From Sporolactobacillus shoreae (GTDB taxonomy: Bacteria > Bacillota > Bacilli > Bacillales > Sporolactobacillaceae), in assembly GCF_004684935.1 (NCBI RefSeq), contig NZ_SRJD01000027.1:1-33983 (forward strand): a stretch of DNA of 33,983 nt. Direction: 5' to 3'. Both the position numbers and the translations under genes were made by a program. Below the pieces are notes generated by a model, which did not search any database, was not told where the DNA came from, and worked only from the letters and a program-made list of their open reading frames with translations. Position 1 is the first letter of the stretch. Each line of letters opens with the position of its first letter. Positions 32,519-33,983 of this stretch are shown here, one piece after another.

Positions 32519-33082
32519 ATGAAATTTGAAGTGAAGATGGAAACCCAAAATCTAATTTTAAGATCTTATCTATATGATGATTACAGAAATTGGTTGAGTG
32601 CATTTAATAATAGGTATCCATCGCAAAATAGATTTGATAAAGGAAAGATGGATATGAGCGAATGTACTGAAGAGTGGTTTAAATCACTAGTGAATGACCA
32701 TCAGGAAAGAGCAATTAATGACAAGGAATACATTTTTGGGGTATTTAGAAAATTTGATGGTAACCATATCGGGTTCGTGGATTTTTCAACATTGCTGCGT
32801 GATAATTTTCAATGGGCAAGAATGGGATACACGATCCATAACCAGTTTTGGAGAAAAGGATATGGGGAGGAAGCAGTGACAAGGGCAATAAATTTTGGCT
32901 TTGAAAAGCTAAATTACCATAGAATTGAAGCACATATTGACCCAGAGAACTTACCCTCAATTGGATTAGCGAAAAAAGTTGGAATGACATTCGAGTGTGT
33001 TCGCAATAGATTTATTCTAGAAAATGATCGATGGATCAATCAATGTGTTTATTACATAGATAAGGATAACCATCTGCATTAG
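32519..33082 (+). CDS. GNAT-family N-acetyltransferase (RimJ/RimL type)
   Basis: 187 aa. KMETQNLILRSYLYDDYRNW is the standard RimJ/RimL opening; the acetyl-CoA motif is MGYTIHNQFWRKGYGEEAVT (loop RKGYG), followed by YHRIEAHIDPENLPSIGLAK and KVGM, the usual 'N..S..la.K.GM' helix. ATG 32519 lies behind GAGGTGA, spacing ~5. The acceptor is unknown. A hairpin copy of the dispersed element follows eight bases after the stop. Confidence 0.9.
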   Translation: MKFEVKMETQNLILRSYLYDDYRNWLSAFNNRYPSQNRFDKGKMDMSECTEEWFKSLVNDHQERAINDKEYIFGVFRKFDGNHIGFVDFSTLLRDNFQWARMGYTIHNQFWRKGYGEEAVTRAINFGFEKLNYHRIEAHIDPENLPSIGLAKKVGMTFECVRNRFILENDRWINQCVYYIDKDNHLH

Positions 33083-33089
33083 ATTAAGT

Positions 33090-33123
33090 GTTGCGCAGTC
33101 CGTATCTTATACTGCGTCGCAAC
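33090..33123 (+). repeat. Dispersed intergenic element, copy 9 (hairpin)
   Basis: GTTGCGCAGT (33090-33099) pairs with ACTG-CGT-CGCAAC (33111-33123): six plus four pairs with a three-base bulge on the right. The left side is identical to copy 4, and the following CCGTAT matches the left core of copy 8. Confidence 0.65.
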
Positions 33124-33271
33124 AGTACCTTCACTGATCAGTAGTGATAGCAAAGTGGTAATACCGCTCGTCCGAGCAACGCAATTCATAACGAGAAAAA
33201 CTTGTCCCTCTTATACAGATGACGGGAGCAGGGCAATAAAATGAGATGTCACACTGAGGAGTTATAAACAG

Positions 33272-33865
33272 ATGAATTTTGTTTTTGATTTAGATGGAAC
33301 GATTTGCTTTAAAGGTCAGCCTGTCTCAGAGAAAATAACGTGCGCTCTTGAACGTTTAACAAGAGTAGGGCATCAGGTCATTTTTGCTTCTGCAAGGCCG
33401 ATTCGTGACATGCTGCCGGTGCTGCGTAAACCGTTTTTCGATTACACGATGATCGGGGGAAATGGGTCTCTTATTTACAAAAATGGAGCCATTAAGAACG
33501 TTCACTCCTTTTCATCGGTTGACGTTAAAAAGCTCTTATCACTGATTCAGGAGTTCAAAGCGACCTTTCTCATCGATGGTGACTGGAATTATTCGTACAC
33601 GGGTCCAGCCGATCATCCGATATTACAAAATGTAGATCCGGCGCATTTAGCCAAACGCGTTCCGATTGAAAGTTTAACGTCAATTGTAAAAGTGTTAATA
33701 CTAGGATCAAGAGATAATAAACAATTAGCCGAGAGATTAGATAGCCTTAATCTATTTGTCACTCATCACACGAATGAGGATGTACTGGATATTAGTCCCA
33801 CAGGGATAAGTAAGTGGAGTGCTCTTGAATCTCTGGGTGTTAAAAATAACGCTTACTGTATGTAG
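33272..33865 (+). pseudogene. Cof-type HAD hydrolase truncated by an IS end
   Basis: Motif I FVFDLDGTI, motif II FASARP and the motif III lysine in SKWSALESLGV are present with a type IIB cap between, as in Cof/YkrA-like sugar phosphatases (~250-260 aa). The frame stops after 197 aa at NNAYCM, exactly where relatives continue with the essential motif IV (xxFGNDxND). ATG 33272 follows GAGGAG. The sequence after GCTTAC looks like an insertion-sequence end, so the last ~60 residues have been displaced. The Mg-binding motif IV is lost and the product is presumably inactive. Confidence 0.7.
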
Positions 33866-33983
33866 TAATTTAAAAGTACCCCACCAAAGTCATTAAAAAT
33901 TCCCCCACTCTAGTATAAATAAACCCACAATAAGTAATGTGATGTCTTGTTGTGGGGAGATTGGGATGATGATGACTTTGAAG
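33857..33983 (+). mobile_element. Left end of a second, IS21-like element (cut by window edge)
   Basis: Begins TGTATG (33857) or TGTAGT (33861), has spaced C-rich boxes (GTACCCCACC, TTCCCCCACT) like IS21-type terminal sites, then GGGGAG ahead of an ATG at 33966 that opens MMMTLK at the edge, where istA would be expected. The family call is tentative because only 127 bases are visible. Confidence 0.45.

Noticed and set aside
5045-33123. Classical integron with attC sites
   Set aside because: No tyrosine integrase is visible, and the elements lack the attC core GTTRRRY/RYYYAAC. Only the cassette-like layout is kept, as a hypothesis.
1-33983. tRNA, rRNA, riboswitch or replication origin
   Set aside because: No cloverleaf, conserved rRNA segment, T-box or DnaA-box cluster was recognised by eye; a covariance search would be needed to exclude small RNAs.

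Overview
The window looks like an accessory region of a low-GC Bacillota chromosome, probably Bacillales. The reasons are strong AGGAGG-type ribosome sites with frequent TTG starts, a Bacillus-type LexA/DinR box (9577-9590), an XtrA-like small protein, and gene families typical of soil bacilli (GNAT, HAD, GyrI-like, EamA, MocR, HxlR, PhzF). No rRNA, tRNA or CRISPR array was seen. The species cannot be named from the sequence alone.

Layout. 1-2.4 kb: a decayed flavin reductase, a stand-alone GyrI-like protein and a MerR-GyrI regulator. 2.47-2.64 kb: eight 21-bp tandem units. 2.7-4.3 kb (minus): an EamA exporter translationally coupled to a GntR/FCD regulator. 4.4-10.5 kb (plus): a string of single, unrelated small genes (three GNATs, an anchored unknown, a HAD, an HXXEE protein, an alpha/beta hydrolase with an SOS-type promoter) with gene debris between them. 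10.8-14.8 kb (minus): an apparent MocR regulator - aminotransferase - MFS exporter operon. 15-19.2 kb: more plus-strand single genes (HAD, serine beta-lactamase-like, PhzF) with YczE-like and GNAT relics and a divergent HxlR regulator. 19.3-24.5 kb (minus): a MerR - unknown gene - MFS operon split by a complete IS21-family element carrying istA, istB and a third gene. 24.8-28.2 kb (plus): an LD-carboxypeptidase/MccF-like gene, a relic of the 19.3-kb MFS 3' end, then a second GntR paralogue with DUF2000 and EamA genes. 28.3-34 kb: an MFS gene, a small membrane protein, an XtrA-like protein, a HAD, an AraC-GyrI regulator with a clear terminator, a GNAT, and a Cof-type HAD cut short at the right edge by what looks like another IS21-like end.

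Functional themes. Many genes are small-molecule exporters with their own regulators (EamA x2, MFS x3; GntR, MocR, MerR) or modifying and detoxifying enzymes (GNAT, HAD, beta-lactamase-like, hydrolase), as expected of an environmental resistance or adaptation island. Two GntR/FCD paralogues 22 kb apart each lie next to an EamA exporter and share a 17-bp motif in front of their start codons, which suggests cross-regulation.

The most unusual signal is a family of at least nine related, partly palindromic intergenic elements (left-type core TTACTGCGCAGTTCGTAT, right-type core AGACGAATACTGCGCAA). All nine lie just downstream of plus-strand single genes or gene relics, and none was found beside the minus-strand operons. 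This gives the region a cassette-like look without any visible integrase. The region also holds at least seven broken genes and two IS insertions, so it is evolving quickly.
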